Source of the DNA: Clostridia bacterium | GTDB taxonomy: Bacteria > Bacillota > Clostridia > Oscillospirales > Acutalibacteraceae | Length of the DNA: 33,281 nt | Assembly (NCBI GenBank): GCA_017433225.1 | Contig: JAFRHS010000033.1 | Span: 1 to 33,281, forward strand | Reading direction: 5' to 3' | In this document: positions 15,919 to 24,748 of the stretch, one piece after another | Numbering within the stretch: position 1 is the stretch's first letter | Layout of the letters: each line of letters starts with the position of its first letter | Translations under genes and position numbers: made by a program | The notes under the pieces: model-generated | Databases searched by the model: none | What the model was told of the DNA's origin: nothing | What the model saw: only the letters and a program-made list of their open reading frames with translations

Positions 15919-15996
15919 TGGGGTGGGCGGAGGGATTCGAACCCTCGGTCTCCAGAGCCACAATCTGGCGCTTTAACCAACTAAGCTACGTCCACC
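15919..15996 (-). tRNA. tRNA-His (anticodon GTG)
   Basis: 78 bases including CCA and the extra 5' G (position -1) expected for histidine tRNA opposite C73. Anticodon loop TTGTGGC. The acceptor stem GTGGACG/CGCCCAC has one A-C mismatch at the fifth pair. Confidence 0.95.
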
Positions 15997-16010
15997 ATAT
16001 ATCGCAAAAA

Positions 16011-16087
<77 letters not shown>

Positions 16088-16095
16088 ATATGTGT

Positions 16096-16169
<74 letters not shown>

Positions 16170-16178
16170 AAGTGAATT

Positions 16179-16212
16179 GCGACGGTCATTATTATATAGT
16201 AACGACCGTCGC
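16179..16212. repeat. 9-bp inverted repeat enclosing the tRNA promoter -10 box
   Basis: GCGACGGTC (16179-16187) and its exact complement (16204-16212) lie 16 bases apart, with the -10 box between them. No T run follows, so it is not a terminator. Position suggests a regulatory site; function unknown. Confidence 0.7.
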
Positions 16213-16219
16213 ATGTCAA
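16191..16219 (-). promoter_or_regulatory. Consensus promoter of the tRNA cluster
   Basis: On the minus strand TTGACA (16214-16219) and TATAAT (16191-16196) with exactly 17 bases between, as expected for a strong stable-RNA promoter. The -35 box begins eight bases after the clpE stop. Confidence 0.9.
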
Positions 16220-16226
16220 TAAATAT

Positions 16227-18563
16227 TTACAGTGACTTCACGGTGATCTCACCGTCTTCGACACCCACATGGATGTGGCTCACAGGAGCCCCGTCCGCGC
16301 TGATGATGAGGTCCGCGATGGGGTCCTCGATGTTGCGTCGGATGACGTTTCGGAGGTCGCGCGCGCCACGGACCGTGCTGTCCATTCTCTCGCGCAATGC
16401 AGCCGGAAGCGCCCCGTCGTAAGAGAGGAGGATCCCCTTGTCTTTCAGCGGATCGATGAGCTCACCGATCATCAGGACGGCGATGTCCTCATAGTCCTTG
16501 TCGGAGAGATCGTTGAAGAGAACGACTTCGTCGACACGGCCGATGAACTCGGGGCGGAGGAACTCCCGCAGCGCCTTCATGGCGTGGTCGCGGTTCTGCT
16601 CCGCTTTACTCGTGCCGAAGCCGAGGGACGTGTCCTTGAACTGGCTGCCGGCATTGGAGGTCATGACGATGACGGTGTTCGAAAAGTCTACCGTTCTCCC
16701 CTGCGCGTCGTTGATCCGTCCTTCGTCGAGGATCTGCAGGAGGATGTTCATGACATCGGGATGTGCCTTCTCGATCTCGTCGAAGAGGATGACGGAGTAC
16801 GGTTTCCGGCGGACCTTCTCGGTCAGCTGGCCGGCCTCGTCGTAGCCAACGTAACCGGGCGGCGAACCGATGATCCGGGAGACGCTGAACTTCTCCATGA
16901 ATTCGGACATGTCGAGACGGATGAGGGTCTCGGGCGTGTCGAAGAGCTGGTTCGCCAGCTGCTTGACGAGTTCCGTCTTACCGACACCGGTGGGTCCGAC
17001 GAAGATGAAGGACGCCGGTTTCCGGCGGGCATTGATCTGAATGCGGCTGCGTTTGACCGCGTTGGCCACCGCGTGGATGGCTTCATCCTGACCCTTGACT
17101 TTATCACGGAGCGCCTCTTCGAGGTGAGCGAGTTTCCGGATGTCGGACTCGATGACCTTGGACGCCGGGACGCCGGTCCAGAGCTGGATGACTTTGCCGA
17201 GGTCCGCTTCGGTGACCTGGTTGTCTTTCGCCGCCTCCTGCAAGGCAGGAAGCTTGGACTCCTCGGCCAGGATCTCCGACTTGATCTTTGCCTGTTCCTC
17301 GTAATCGGGGTTTTCGGTCTCCGCTTCCAGCGCTTCGAGGTCCGCCTTCAGGTCGGCGAGGTCGCGCTCCGCGATCTCCGCTTCCGAGATGGCCTTGTTG
17401 CGCAGGTTGGCGGCGGTGCAGGCCTCGTCGAGAAGGTCGATAGCCTTGTCGGGCAGGAACCGGTCGGTGATGTACCGCTCGGACAGTACGACGGCCTGGT
17501 GGACCAGCGTGTCCGAGATCTGCACGCGGTGATAGTTCTCGTAATATTTCTTGATGCCAAGGAGGATCTGGTACGTGTCCTCGATGGACGGTTCTTCGAC
17601 TTTGATGGGCTGGAACCGGCGTTCGAGCGCAGCGTCTTTTTCGATGTTCCGACGGTATTCATTGAACGTCGTGGCACCGATGACCTGGATCTCGCCGCGG
17701 GACAGAGCGGGTTTCATGATGTTGGCGGCATTCATGTTGCCTTCGGCATCGCCCGCGCCCACGAGATTGTGGATCTCGTCAATGAACAGGATGATGTTGC
17801 CCTCTGACTTGACCTCGTCGATGAGTCCCTTGACACGGCTCTCGAACTGGCCGCGGAACTGGGTGCCCGCCACGAGAGCGGTGAGGTCCAGAAGATGGAT
17901 CTCCTTGTCGGCCAGTTTGGCCGGCACTTCCCCGTTCGCGATCCGTTCCGCGAGTCCTTCAGCGATGGCAGTCTTACCGACGCCGGGTTCACCGATGAGA
18001 CAGGGATTGTTCTTCGAACGTCTGCAGAGGATCTGGATGGCCCGGTCGATCTCCTGTTCCCGGCCGATGATGTTGTCGAGTTCCCCTTTTCGGGCCCTCG
18101 CTGTGAGGTCGGTGCAGTAGAGGCCGAGGAAGCGGCGTTTTTTGTTCTTCCCCTTGTCCCCGTTCCTGCGGTGACGGCGGGAGCCGCTCTTCGTGTCGGG
18201 CTCTTCGACTTCCGTCGTCTCCGGGATGGCGTCGATCGCCTCCGGATCCTGGAAGGCGTTAGCCATATCCGGGTTTCCGAGTGCGCCGAACAGCGACTGC
18301 AGAGACGGCATCGTCGGGGCCCCACCCTCTTCGAAATCGTCATCGGAGTCGAAGCCGAGCATGGCGTTCACCTGTTCGGTGATGGCGTCCATGTCGTCGG
18401 CGGAAATGCCCATGTTGTCCATGAAGTGCTTCACGGGGCCGATGTTCATTTCCATGGCGCATTTGATGCAGTAGCCTTCCGGTTCGTTCTTGGTGTCGTT
18501 CACCTTCGAGATGAAGACTACCGCGGGGTTCTTTTTGCATTTTGAGCAAAGGACTTGCTTCAT
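16227..18563 (-). CDS. clpE: ClpE-type AAA+ unfoldase with N-terminal zinc finger
   Basis: Hsp100 ATPase that unfolds proteins, normally for the ClpP protease. The 778-aa protein begins with a CxxC...CxxC zinc-binding segment (Cys6, Cys9, Cys32, Cys35) instead of the double Clp-N domain, which marks ClpE rather than ClpC. After a flexible acidic/basic linker come AAA domain 1 (Walker A GEPGVGKT 191-198, Walker B ILFIDE near 258-263), a charged middle helix region (395-445) and AAA domain 2 (Walker A GPTGVGKT 523-530). A TSLGFG loop in domain 2 resembles the ClpP-docking tripeptide. The ribosome site is AAGGAG, eight bases before the ATG. It is 12 bp downstream of pgsA. No CtsR box was recognised upstream, and no terminator separates it from the tRNA promoter. 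Confidence 0.92.
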   Translation of the reverse strand: MKQVLCSKCKKNPAVVFISKVNDTKNEPEGYCIKCAMEMNIGPVKHFMDNMGISADDMDAITEQVNAMLGFDSDDDFEEGGAPTMPSLQSLFGALGNPDMANAFQDPEAIDAIPETTEVEEPDTKSGSRRHRRNGDKGKNKKRRFLGLYCTDLTARARKGELDNIIGREQEIDRAIQILCRRSKNNPCLIGEPGVGKTAIAEGLAERIANGEVPAKLADKEIHLLDLTALVAGTQFRGQFESRVKGLIDEVKSEGNIILFIDEIHNLVGAGDAEGNMNAANIMKPALSRGEIQVIGATTFNEYRRNIEKDAALERRFQPIKVEEPSIEDTYQILLGIKKYYENYHRVQISDTLVHQAVVLSERYITDRFLPDKAIDLLDEACTAANLRNKAISEAEIAERDLADLKADLEALEAETENPDYEEQAKIKSEILAEESKLPALQEAAKDNQVTEADLGKVIQLWTGVPASKVIESDIRKLAHLEEALRDKVKGQDEAIHAVANAVKRSRIQINARRKPASFIFVGPTGVGKTELVKQLANQLFDTPETLIRLDMSEFMEKFSVSRIIGSPPGYVGYDEAGQLTEKVRRKPYSVILFDEIEKAHPDVMNILLQILDEGRINDAQGRTVDFSNTVIVMTSNAGSQFKDTSLGFGTSKAEQNRDHAMKALREFLRPEFIGRVDEVVLFNDLSDKDYEDIAVLMIGELIDPLKDKGILLSYDGALPAALRERMDSTVRGARDLRNVIRRNIEDPIADLIISADGAPVSHIHVGVEDGEITVKSL

Positions 18564-18575
18564 GTTAGTAGCTCC

Positions 18576-19223
18576 TTAACCGTTAGATTTTTCGGAAGGA
18601 TCTGCCTTCTGGCTGATCTGCCGCAGGTCCGGCGCATAGGCACCGAACGCGATCAGAGTGAGTACAGCCGCGATAGCGACCAGAATGACGATCGCAACGG
18701 ACGGAAGTGTGAACCAGTTGTGGAACACACCGAAGCCCGGAGAGAACAGAAGTAACGCGATCATGACGACATAGTACGCGACCGTGGCGACCTTGCCGTA
18801 CATGATGGCCGCCCGGGGCGTGACATCGTGTGTGAGCAGGACGATGCCGCCGATGAGCATGAGGACTTCCTTCAGGACAAAGATCCAGAAGAGCCAGCTG
18901 CCGTTCCGGAGCAGAGCGTCGTCAGACGCATGGAAAAAGAAGAAATAGGCGATGGCCAGCGTGATCTGAGTCAGCTTGTCGGCGATGGGATCGAGCAGTT
19001 TCCCGAGGTTGGAGACCTGGTGGAACGCCCGGGCGATCTTGCCGTCGAGCGTATCGGTGAGGCCGGAGATGCCGAGCACGATGACCGCAGCGAGGTAGGA
19101 ACCCTTCAGGAAGAGGACAAGGAAGACCGGGATGAGGATGATGCGGATCACCGAAAGCAGGTTCGGGATGGTCATGGCTCCTTCCGTCAGGTTCCCAATC
19201 TGTTTTTTGAGATTTTCATTCAT
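18576..19223 (-). CDS. pgsA: CDP-diacylglycerol-glycerol-3-phosphate phosphatidyltransferase
   Basis: Membrane enzyme making phosphatidylglycerol phosphate from CDP-diacylglycerol and glycerol 3-phosphate, the committed step to phosphatidylglycerol and cardiolipin. The 215-aa protein has the full CDP-alcohol phosphotransferase motif, DTLDGKIAR then G and LLDPIAD (Asp57, Asp60, Asp78, Asp82), and several membrane helices. I start at the ATG at 19223, eight to nine bases after AAAGGA; the frame opens at 19256 but that start lies before the ribosome site. A related CDP-alcohol enzyme cannot be fully excluded by sequence alone. clpE follows 12 bp downstream, an unusual partner. Confidence 0.9.
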   Translation of the reverse strand: MNENLKKQIGNLTEGAMTIPNLLSVIRIILIPVFLVLFLKGSYLAAVIVLGISGLTDTLDGKIARAFHQVSNLGKLLDPIADKLTQITLAIAYFFFFHASDDALLRNGSWLFWIFVLKEVLMLIGGIVLLTHDVTPRAAIMYGKVATVAYYVVMIALLLFSPGFGVFHNWFTLPSVAIVILVAIAAVLTLIAFGAYAPDLRQISQKADPSEKSNG

Positions 19224-19242
19224 TGCAAACATTCCTTTCCAG

Positions 19243-19264
19243 CTGTACTCCCCCACGAGTACAG
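19243..19264. repeat. 8-bp inverted repeat in the pgsA leader
   Basis: CTGTACTC (19243-19250) and GAGTACAG (19257-19264) flank six bases. It lies about 10 bases before the ribosome site of pgsA, where an RNA hairpin or a bound repressor could affect expression. A TATAGT box at 19281-19286 may be the -10, but no good -35 is visible. Confidence 0.5.
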
Positions 19265-19312
19265 ACAGAAATCTTAAATAACTATATCACGGTACCTTAA
19301 AAATAAATAAGT

Positions 19313-20515
19313 TTATTCTTTGGGCTCCGGATGTTCCGGCTGTTTCTTCATGCGGGACGTCTTGTCGATGACGCCCATCTCATAAGAATAGCTGGTGCGG
19401 CCGTTGGTGAACGCGAGGATAGCGCTCGGGCCGGCCTCCCGGGCTCTGCGGCGTGTCCCGCCGAGTCCGTAGATATCGATGTAGTCGTTTGTAAGGACCG
19501 AGATCCGGGAGTCGGATGCGTAAACGGTCTTGATGAACACATCGTAGGGCTCTTCAAAGGCATTCCGTCCGCCTTCGGTGTAACACCGCAGCAGCTGATG
19601 GTTCTGGCTGCCGTACTCCGCGAGGACCAGAATGGTCCGGCCGTTCGGAGAGAAGGTGAACGTCGACAGCGAGCTGGATCCGTAATCGACTTCGGTGTTC
19701 TTTTTGAGGCCCTTCAGGAAACTGATCTTGTTGTCCCCCACTCCGACGACCGTGTCGTTGTCGGAGAAGTTGACGGCCAGCATCGCGGTGCCCGGGTACT
19801 CGGTCTCGGAGACCGGGTCGGAGTATTCAAAATCGAACACATAGATCTTCGAGTAGGTCTCACCGTCTTTGGCCCCCATGACGGAGACCGCGACATATTT
19901 GCCGTTGTCCGACAGCGCGGTCGAGGTGATCGAATAGTCGGAGCAGTTCCAGACAAAGACTTTCTTGTCATAAGTGCTGTTCCAGACCGTCAGCCGGGAG
20001 GTGGCGGACCCGGAGAGAGTGCCGAAGGCGATATTCCCCTTCTTGCCGATACTGGCGGTGATGATGTCCTCCCCTTCGGACGTCGCGCCCTCGAAGAGCG
20101 ATTCCGTCCGGTTCTCGATCCGGAATCCGTTCCCGCCCCGGTCATAGATGAGCGCGCGGTCCGTACTCATGGAGAGGGCCGGTGTCGCATATGCGTGCTC
20201 GAACGAGCGGATCTCCTTGGCGGATCCGTCGAGGGCAACGCTGCGGTCGTTGTAGAGGATGTAGATGTCCCCGTTCAGGACGTCCACTTTTTTGATGTTG
20301 CTCGAGTTGACCTGATACGGGAACCCGCCGCCTCCGCCGACCGAGGAGAAGAAGTTGTTGTAACTGTCTCTCACCGTCGACATCTTGGACCCGCGGATCT
20401 GGGACACGGCCATGACGAAGAGCATGAGCAGGAGGACGACGACCGCAATGATCTTCAGGATGCGGCTCGTCCTGTCCGAGATCTCACCTCTCAGCAGACG
20501 CTTCAGTCGTTCCAT
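19313..20515 (-). CDS. DUF5711-like membrane-anchored protein with beta-propeller-type ectodomain
   Basis: A 400-aa protein with a basic cytoplasmic N-terminus (MERLKRLLRGEISDR), one membrane helix at about 20-38 and a long extracytoplasmic part. The latter consists of repeated beta-strand units with WD/PQQ-like phrasing (GDIYILYNDRSVALDG, GNIAFGTLSG, NGKYVAVSVMGAK, NGRTILVLAEYGS, SDSRISVLTNDYIDIYG), suggesting a propeller. A GGGGG run near 57 marks the end of the stalk. The resemblance to the clostridial DUF5711 group is from memory. The start overlaps the truA end by 13 bp and has GGGAGG upstream, so it is the last gene of the ruvC operon. No function is known. Confidence 0.82.
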   Translation of the reverse strand: MERLKRLLRGEISDRTSRILKIIAVVVLLLMLFVMAVSQIRGSKMSTVRDSYNNFFSSVGGGGGFPYQVNSSNIKKVDVLNGDIYILYNDRSVALDGSAKEIRSFEHAYATPALSMSTDRALIYDRGGNGFRIENRTESLFEGATSEGEDIITASIGKKGNIAFGTLSGSATSRLTVWNSTYDKKVFVWNCSDYSITSTALSDNGKYVAVSVMGAKDGETYSKIYVFDFEYSDPVSETEYPGTAMLAVNFSDNDTVVGVGDNKISFLKGLKKNTEVDYGSSSLSTFTFSPNGRTILVLAEYGSQNHQLLRCYTEGGRNAFEEPYDVFIKTVYASDSRISVLTNDYIDIYGLGGTRRRAREAGPSAILAFTNGRTSYSYEMGVIDKTSRMKKQPEHPEPKE

Positions 20516-21267
20516 GCGATGTCCTCCCTTTTTTCATAGAATACCCGGTGCAGGTAGAGCCCGCAGGCCGGTGCTGTCTTCCCTGCCGCATTGCGGTCCC
20601 GGGCTTCCAGGATGGCGGGGATGCTCCCCGGCTCTCTCTGCCCGGTCTCGATCGCCAGCAGTGTGCCGGCCATGATGCGGACCATATTGTAAAGGAACCC
20701 GTCCGCTTCGACGAGAAAGACGATGCACTCGCCCTCCCGGAAGACTTCCGCGCGGCGCACGGTGCGGACGTTGTCGTTGATGACTTCTTTGCTGTTCGTG
20801 AAGGACGTGAAGTCGTGGGTCCCGAGAAAGTCCTTCGCGTTTTCGTTCATCCGGTCCACGTCAAGAGGCGGATGGACATAGTGGGCACGGCCCTCCCAGA
20901 AGGGATTGCGTGCCCTGCCGTTCCAGATGCGGTACCGGTACTGTTTCGCCGTGGCGTCATACCGGGGGTGGAAGTCGTCGGGGACCTCGATGCAGTCCGA
21001 AACTGCGATGTCCTCCGGCAGCTTGGCATTCATGCCGGCGATGAGCCGGTAACAGGAGATGGGGTTCTCCGTACGCAGCGTACAGCAGAACATCTCCGCG
21101 TGGACACCGGTGTCCGTCCGGGAACAGCCCGTGACGGGATCCCGCTGGCCGAACAGCGCTTCCACCGCATCCTGGACTTCTTCCATGATGCTCTTCGCGT
21201 TCTCCTGGACCTGCCACCCGTGGTAGTTGGTCCCGAGGAACCGAAGGGTCAGTAACAGTGTTCTCAT
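20503..21267 (-). CDS. truA: tRNA pseudouridine(38-40) synthase TruA
   Basis: Isomerises uridines 38-40 in the anticodon arm of many tRNAs. The 254-aa protein has the family start LRFLGTNYHGWQVQ and the catalytic motif CSRTDTGVHA (48-57) with nucleophile Asp52; FLYNMVRIMAGTL and a closing GLYLHRVFY are also family marks. Its ATG overlaps the ecfT stop by four bases (ATGA), so translation is probably coupled. The ecfA1-ecfA2-ecfT-truA order is common in Bacillota, where it usually follows ribosomal-protein genes; here it follows ruvB and a methyltransferase. Confidence 0.96.
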   Translation of the reverse strand: MRTLLLTLRFLGTNYHGWQVQENAKSIMEEVQDAVEALFGQRDPVTGCSRTDTGVHAEMFCCTLRTENPISCYRLIAGMNAKLPEDIAVSDCIEVPDDFHPRYDATAKQYRYRIWNGRARNPFWEGRAHYVHPPLDVDRMNENAKDFLGTHDFTSFTNSKEVINDNVRTVRRAEVFREGECIVFLVEADGFLYNMVRIMAGTLLAIETGQREPGSIPAILEARDRNAAGKTAPACGLYLHRVFYEKREDIAWND

Positions 21268-22079
21268 ACTAACCGTCCAAAGAAATGGTTCAAAAGAATG
21301 ATGCCCGTGAGGACCGCCGCCACGAGGAGCAGCGCGATGTAGTCTCTCGCCTCGAGCTTCATCTGCCGCATGCGGGTCCGGCCTTCATAGCCGTGGTAGC
21401 AGCGGCACTCCATGGCATAGGCCAGTTCGTACGCTCTGCGGAAACTCGTGATGAACAGCGGGATGAAGACCGGGATGAGGGCACGGGTCCTCTCGAGGAT
21501 GTTGCCCGTTTCGAGGTCTGCCCCTCTCGCCTTCTGCGCGCTCGTGATCTTGTCGAACTCCTCGATGAGGGTCGGGATGAACCGCAGCGCGATGGTCATC
21601 ATCATGGCGATCGTGTGGACGCCGCTGCGCATGAATTTCAGTGGAGACAGCAGCCGTTCGATGGCATCGGTGATGAGCGTGGGCGATGTGGTATAGGTCA
21701 GAAGCGAACTGGCAACGATGAGCGCCAGGATGCGGATGACCATGAAGATGGCGGTGTAGATGCCGCCCGTGTAGAAGTGGAGGAACTTCCACTCCCAGAG
21801 GAGGTCTCCGGTGCGGATGTAAAGGACGTTCAGGACCGCCGTGAACAGGATGATGATGACGACGGGCTTGATGCCTCTCAGAATGGTCCGGATGGAGATG
21901 CGGGACAGCGCGACGGTGACGCCGAGCGCCAGCACCATGAGTCCGAGCGACCAGAAGTTGTGACAGAAGAAGATGAAGATGATGAAGAACAGGGTCAGCA
22001 CCAGCTTCATCCGCGGGTCCAGCCGATGGATGACCGATTGTCCGGGGAAGTACTGGCCGATGGTGATGTCTTTTACCAT
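21264..22079 (-). CDS. ecfT: ECF transporter transmembrane subunit EcfT
   Basis: Scaffold membrane protein that couples the two ATPases to interchangeable vitamin- or metal-binding S components. The 271-aa protein has about five to six membrane helices and the first cytoplasmic coupling motif SAQKARGAD. The second motif reads AMECRCYHGYEGRTRM; related proteins often have AMEARCY, so the first alanine is replaced by cysteine. Its start overlaps the ecfA2 end by seven bases. No S component is encoded in this window, so it probably serves several unlinked ones. Confidence 0.95.
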   Translation of the reverse strand: MVKDITIGQYFPGQSVIHRLDPRMKLVLTLFFIIFIFFCHNFWSLGLMVLALGVTVALSRISIRTILRGIKPVVIIILFTAVLNVLYIRTGDLLWEWKFLHFYTGGIYTAIFMVIRILALIVASSLLTYTTSPTLITDAIERLLSPLKFMRSGVHTIAMMMTIALRFIPTLIEEFDKITSAQKARGADLETGNILERTRALIPVFIPLFITSFRRAYELAYAMECRCYHGYEGRTRMRQMKLEARDYIALLLVAAVLTGIILLNHFFGRLV

Positions 22080-22939
22080 GCGAGCACCCCCTTCTCCCGA
22101 AGTGCGCGGAGCTCGGCTCTCGCCTGTTCCACGGTGAAGATGTCCGTGCGGACGGGGATGCCGTTCTCTTTGAGCCCGAGAAAGACCTTCGTGACCTGCG
22201 GGATGTCGAGACCCATGGCGACCAGTTCTTCCGAACGGGCGTAGATCTCGGGCACCGTGCCGTACATCGCCACATGGCGGTCATTGATGACGAGGACTTT
22301 CGTGGCGATCTTCGCGACGTCGTCCATGCTGTGGGAGACGATCATGACAGTGCGTCCGGTCTCCTCCCGGTAGTTGCGGATGAGCCCCAGGATGATGTCC
22401 CGGCCGCGGGGGTCGAGACCGGCGGTGGGCTCGTCGAGGATGAGGATCTTCGGCTCCATCGCCATGACACCGGCAATGGCCACGCGGCGTTTCTCACCGC
22501 CCGAGAGGTCGAAGGGAGACTTCTCGAGCATGTCGTCGGTGACGCCGATGAACCGGGCCGCTTCCCGCACTCTGCGGTCGATCTCCTCTTCCGAAAGCTT
22601 CATGTTTTTCGGACCGAAGGCGATGTCTTTGTAGACGGTCTCTTCGAAGAGCTGGTACTCCGGGTACTGGAAGCAGAGGCCCACCGCGAACCGGCTGGCC
22701 CGCAGGGTCTTCTTGCTCTCCCAGATGTCCTGCCCGTCCACATAGACCTTGCCGGACTGCGGTTTCAACAGACCGTTGAAGTGCTGGATGAGGGTACTCT
22801 TGCCCGAACCGGTGTGGCCGATGACCGCCACCAGTTCGCCGGGTTCTATTTCGATGTTGATGTCTTCTATTGCGGTCACTTCAAAGGGAGTGCCCGTGGA
22901 ATAGGAGTAGGTCAGGTGTTCCGTTTTCAGAATCGCCAC
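22073..22939 (-). CDS. ecfA2: ECF transporter ATPase EcfA2
   Basis: One of two ATP-binding subunits that power the ECF module. The 288-aa protein has Walker A GHTGSGKST (41-49), a Q loop at Gln91, signature LSGGEKRR (145-152), Walker B ILILDE (165-170) with PTAGLDPRG, and the switch histidine in VSHSMDD. The PTAGLDP wording separates it from EcfA1. Translation starts at a GTG (22939), eight bases after AAAGGAG. It lies 13 bp downstream of ecfA1. Confidence 0.95.
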   Translation of the reverse strand: MAILKTEHLTYSYSTGTPFEVTAIEDINIEIEPGELVAVIGHTGSGKSTLIQHFNGLLKPQSGKVYVDGQDIWESKKTLRASRFAVGLCFQYPEYQLFEETVYKDIAFGPKNMKLSEEEIDRRVREAARFIGVTDDMLEKSPFDLSGGEKRRVAIAGVMAMEPKILILDEPTAGLDPRGRDIILGLIRNYREETGRTVMIVSHSMDDVAKIATKVLVINDRHVAMYGTVPEIYARSEELVAMGLDIPQVTKVFLGLKENGIPVRTDIFTVEQARAELRALREKGVLAW

Positions 22940-22952
22940 GGCGTAGGCTCCT

Positions 22953-23843
22953 TTAGCGTGTCAGTGTTTTTGTCAGTGCCGCGATGCACTCTTCCGTCGT
23001 CAGGATGTCTCCGGGGAGGTCCATGCCGTCTTCTCTCAGAAGAGCGGCCAGTTCCGTCGACTGGGGTACGTCGAGCCCGACGGAGCGGATCTTCTCGATG
23101 TTTGAGAAGACTTCGTACGGGGTGCCGTCATCGATGACTTTTCCGCCTTCCATAACGATGACCCGGTCGGCCGCGGCCGCCTCCTCCATGTAATGGGTGA
23201 TGTAGACGACCGTTTTTGCCATCTCGTCGTGCATCTTGCGGATGATCCGCATGATGGAACGGCGTCCCTTCGGGTCCAGCATGGCGGTGGACTCGTCGAA
23301 GAGGATGCACTCCGGTTTCATGGCGAGGATGCCGGCGATGGCGACCCGCTGCTTCTGTCCGCCGGACAGCTTGTGCGGTTCCTTGCCCCGGTGCTTGTAC
23401 ATGCCGACGGCTTTCAGGGCGCTGTCGACACGGGCACGGATCTCCTCCGGCGGAAACCCGAGGTTCTCGGGGCCGAACGCGACATCTTCCTCGACAACGG
23501 TGGCCACGATCTGGTTGTCCGGGTTCTGGAAGACCATGCCGACTTTCTGGCGGAGTTCCAGGAGCCTGTCTTCTTCGCGGGTATTGATGCCGTAGACCAG
23601 TACATCGCCGTAGTCCGGTACGATGATGCCGTTGCAGAGCTTGGCGAACGTGGACTTGCCGGAGCCGTTGTGGCCGAGGACCGCGACACACTCTCCGTCG
23701 TAGATCTCGAGGTTCAGATGGTCGATCGCCATACGGACCCCGGAGGCTCTCGCCGACGCTTCCGCCGTGCCTTCGGGCAGTTCTTCATACGTGAAGCTCA
23801 CATCCTGAAACCGGATGACCGCTTCCCTGTTGTGTTCGTTCAT
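22953..23843 (-). CDS. ecfA1: ECF transporter ATPase EcfA1
   Basis: First ATP-binding subunit of the ECF module, forming a heterodimer with EcfA2. The 296-aa protein (from the ATG at 23843, preceded by GGGAG) has Walker A GHNGSGKST (57-65), signature LSGGQKQR (159-166) and the EcfA1-type Walker B LFDESTAMLD (181-190), plus switch histidine in ITHYMEE. A frame opening at 23906 would overlap the upstream methyltransferase and lacks a ribosome site at that start. Confidence 0.95.
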   Translation of the reverse strand: MNEHNREAVIRFQDVSFTYEELPEGTAEASARASGVRMAIDHLNLEIYDGECVAVLGHNGSGKSTFAKLCNGIIVPDYGDVLVYGINTREEDRLLELRQKVGMVFQNPDNQIVATVVEEDVAFGPENLGFPPEEIRARVDSALKAVGMYKHRGKEPHKLSGGQKQRVAIAGILAMKPECILFDESTAMLDPKGRRSIMRIIRKMHDEMAKTVVYITHYMEEAAAADRVIVMEGGKVIDDGTPYEVFSNIEKIRSVGLDVPQSTELAALLREDGMDLPGDILTTEECIAALTKTLTR

Positions 23844-23863
23844 GGGGACTCCCTTCGTCAGAG

Positions 23864-24733
23864 TCAGTCTTTTTTCCAGATGGCGGATGCTCCGCAGGGC
23901 AGGCACATGCCGGTCTGGGTGGTCGACAGGCCGATCTCGTCGCAGGTGACACTTCCTCCGTGGCCGGGTACGATGACGCTGCCGAGGATGTACTGCATGA
24001 CGGACGGGCTGAGGCCGGTGGTATAGGAATTGATGAGGACCATAAGCGGGTCGTCGGACAGGACCTGTTCACAGGTGGAGACGAATTCGTAGATCTTCTC
24101 CTCGAGCTTCCAGACTTCCCCGCCGGGGCCTCTCCCGTAGGAGGGCGGGTCCATGATGATGATGTCGTACTTGTTTCCGCGGCGGATCTCGCGCTGGACG
24201 AACTTGAGGCAGTCATCGACGAGCCAGCGGACCGGCCGGTCCGCGACTCCGGAGAGCCGGGCGTTGTCCTTTGCGTAGGCCACCATGCCCTTGGACGCGT
24301 CGACGTGGCACACAGAGGCACCCGCTTTCAGCGCCGCGACGGTGGCACCGCCGGTATAGGCGAAGAGGTTCAGCACCTTTACATCGTCTCTTCCGGACGC
24401 CTTGATGACATCCCGCAGGTAGTCCCAGTTGACCGCCTGTTCCGGGAAGAGCCCGGTGTGTTTGAACCCCATGGGTTTGATCTTGAAGGTGAGGTCTTTG
24501 TAGGAGATATCCCACTCCTCCGGGAAGTTGTGGTAGACCTCCCACTGTCCGCCGCCCTTGCTCGAACGGTGGTAACGGGCGTCCGCCTTTTTCCACAGCG
24601 GATGCTGTTTCGGCGTCTTCCAGATGACCTGCGGGTCCGGGCGGATGAGGATGATGTCTCCCCAGCGCTCCAGCCGCTCGCCGTCGGACGTGTCGAGCAG
24701 TTCGTAATCCTTCCAGTCTATGGTGTTTCGCAT
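23864..24733 (-). CDS. Class I SAM-dependent methyltransferase, RlmI-like without PUA domain
   Basis: Probable RNA methyltransferase of 289 aa. The Rossmann core shows the SAM-binding loop LNLFAYTGGAT (121-131), the acidic ribose-binding VDAS (144-147) and MDPPSYGRG (194-202), a form of the DPPxF/Y motif near the target base, all as in the RlmI/RlmK group (23S rRNA cytosine-5 methylation). The N-terminal PUA domain of RlmI is absent, and residues 20-90 form a different beta-rich start, so the target may be another rRNA position. It sits between ruvB and ecfA1, with gaps of 15 and 20 bp. Confidence 0.85.
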   Translation of the reverse strand: MRNTIDWKDYELLDTSDGERLERWGDIILIRPDPQVIWKTPKQHPLWKKADARYHRSSKGGGQWEVYHNFPEEWDISYKDLTFKIKPMGFKHTGLFPEQAVNWDYLRDVIKASGRDDVKVLNLFAYTGGATVAALKAGASVCHVDASKGMVAYAKDNARLSGVADRPVRWLVDDCLKFVQREIRRGNKYDIIIMDPPSYGRGPGGEVWKLEEKIYEFVSTCEQVLSDDPLMVLINSYTTGLSPSVMQYILGSVIVPGHGGSVTCDEIGLSTTQTGMCLPCGASAIWKKD

Positions 24734-24748
24734 GGAATGCGTGTCTCC

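Noticed and set aside
16179..16212. Inverted repeat as a clpE terminator
   Set aside because: The loop is 16 bases and no T run follows on the minus strand; the promoter elements inside it fit better.
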